Part shown: piece after piece, positions 53,118 to 53,176 of the stretch
Layout: each line of letters opens with the position of its first letter
Position numbering within the stretch: position 1 is the first letter of the stretch
Origin: Nocardioides sp.
Lineage (GTDB): Bacteria; Actinomycetota; Actinomycetes; Propionibacteriales; Nocardioidaceae
NCBI RefSeq assembly: GCF_025965415.1
Contig: NZ_JAOPWY010000164.1
Coordinates: 1-53,176 of the forward strand
Direction of reading: 5' to 3'
Length of the DNA: 53,176 nucleotides
The notes under the pieces: model-generated
Told to the model about the DNA's origin: nothing
Seen by the model: the letters and a program-made list of their open reading frames with translations, nothing else
Databases searched by the model: none
Position numbers and translations under genes: made by a program

Positions 53118-53176
53118 CCCTCATCCCCACGACCCTCATCCCCACGACGGTCATCCGTACGGAAAAAGGCGCTCAT
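53090..53176 (-). CDS. Possible C-terminal end of a converging gene, or a 28-codon peptide
   Basis: A minus-strand frame open from the window edge to TAG at 53090-53092, reading MSAFFRTDDRRGDEG then RGDEGHLGGRGTK. Codons in frame with the 15-bp repeats give RGDEG units. It overlaps the DUF1295 end by 28 nt. The Met may be internal or a start; the window ends there. No family is recognisable. This may be chance. Confidence 0.25.
   Translation of the reverse strand: MSAFFRTDDRRGDEGRGDEGHLGGRGTK
53116..53160. repeat. 15-bp direct repeat, three copies, at the end of the SigK operon
   Basis: GACCCTCATCCCCAC at 53116-53130 and 53131-53145 (identical), then GACGGTCATCCGTAC at 53146-53160 (11 of 15). 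The first copy begins inside the DUF1295 stop codon. The rest of the interval to the window end (53161-53176) shows nothing certain. Confidence 0.75.

Overview
This is a high-GC stretch with dense coding on both strands, many GTG and TTG starts, 4-nt ATGA/GTGA/TTGA gene overlaps and many apparently leaderless promoters. Together with mycobacterial-type families (SigK/RskA, MPT70/83-like fasciclin protein, UfaA1, MprAB-like two-component pair, HelR) this points to an actinobacterium, most likely Nocardioides or a close relative. That assignment comes from protein recognition alone. I see no rRNA, tRNA, CRISPR array, integrase or insertion sequence.

Region 1 (1-13.4 kb) is ordinary metabolism and regulation: the end of a branched-chain 2-oxoacid dehydrogenase operon (E1 alpha, E1 beta, partial E2), a secreted GH43-like protein, a divergent glutathionyl-hydroquinone reductase-like gene and ArsR-MFS pair sharing a 71-bp control region with a 13-bp direct repeat, a Pat/HisC aminotransferase with a VanZ protein, a holin-like membrane protein coupled to a LMW tyrosine phosphatase and a fructosamine kinase, and a response regulator/histidine kinase pair.

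Region 2 (13.4-19 kb) carries pabA-pabB, a lipoprotein sulfatase with an unusual active-site signature, and a fused PhzE-type chorismate enzyme with no other phenazine genes nearby.

Region 3 (19-37.9 kb) is a surface-polysaccharide locus. Eleven minus-strand genes (21091-33562) overlap end to end. They encode a complete PglF-PglE-PglD-PglC-like route (UDP-diacetylbacillosamine and its transfer to the lipid carrier), a complete CapE-CapF-CapG route (UDP-N-acetyl-L-fucosamine), two glycosyltransferases, a flippase and a polymerase. Flanking genes add two more glycosyltransferases, a methyltransferase, a second O-antigen-ligase-like protein and a sugar epimerase.

Region 4 (37.9-43.8 kb) holds a DMT transporter, HelR, a secreted/membrane hypothetical protein, a small membrane protein beside what looks like an internally deleted SDR gene, and an enoyl-CoA hydratase-like gene.

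Region 5 (43.8-53.1 kb) is the most interesting part: an expanded SigK regulon in one block. Two near-identical sites, CCATCC-N15-CCGAAC, precede a five-helix molybdenum-cofactor oxidoreductase (probably inserted by Sec then Tat) and an MPT70/83-like fasciclin lipoprotein. The latter leads into sigK, rskA, a fused FAD-oxidoreductase/DUF1365 gene, a UfaA1-like methyltransferase, a second cyclopropane-synthase-family methyltransferase and a DUF1295 protein, all overlapping by 4 nt. SigK here has no cysteine, whereas RskA has an HxxxCxxC motif. This is the reverse of what I recall for Mycobacterium tuberculosis and suggests sensing has moved to the anti-sigma factor. The genes together look like an envelope or oxidative-stress response that remodels fatty acids.
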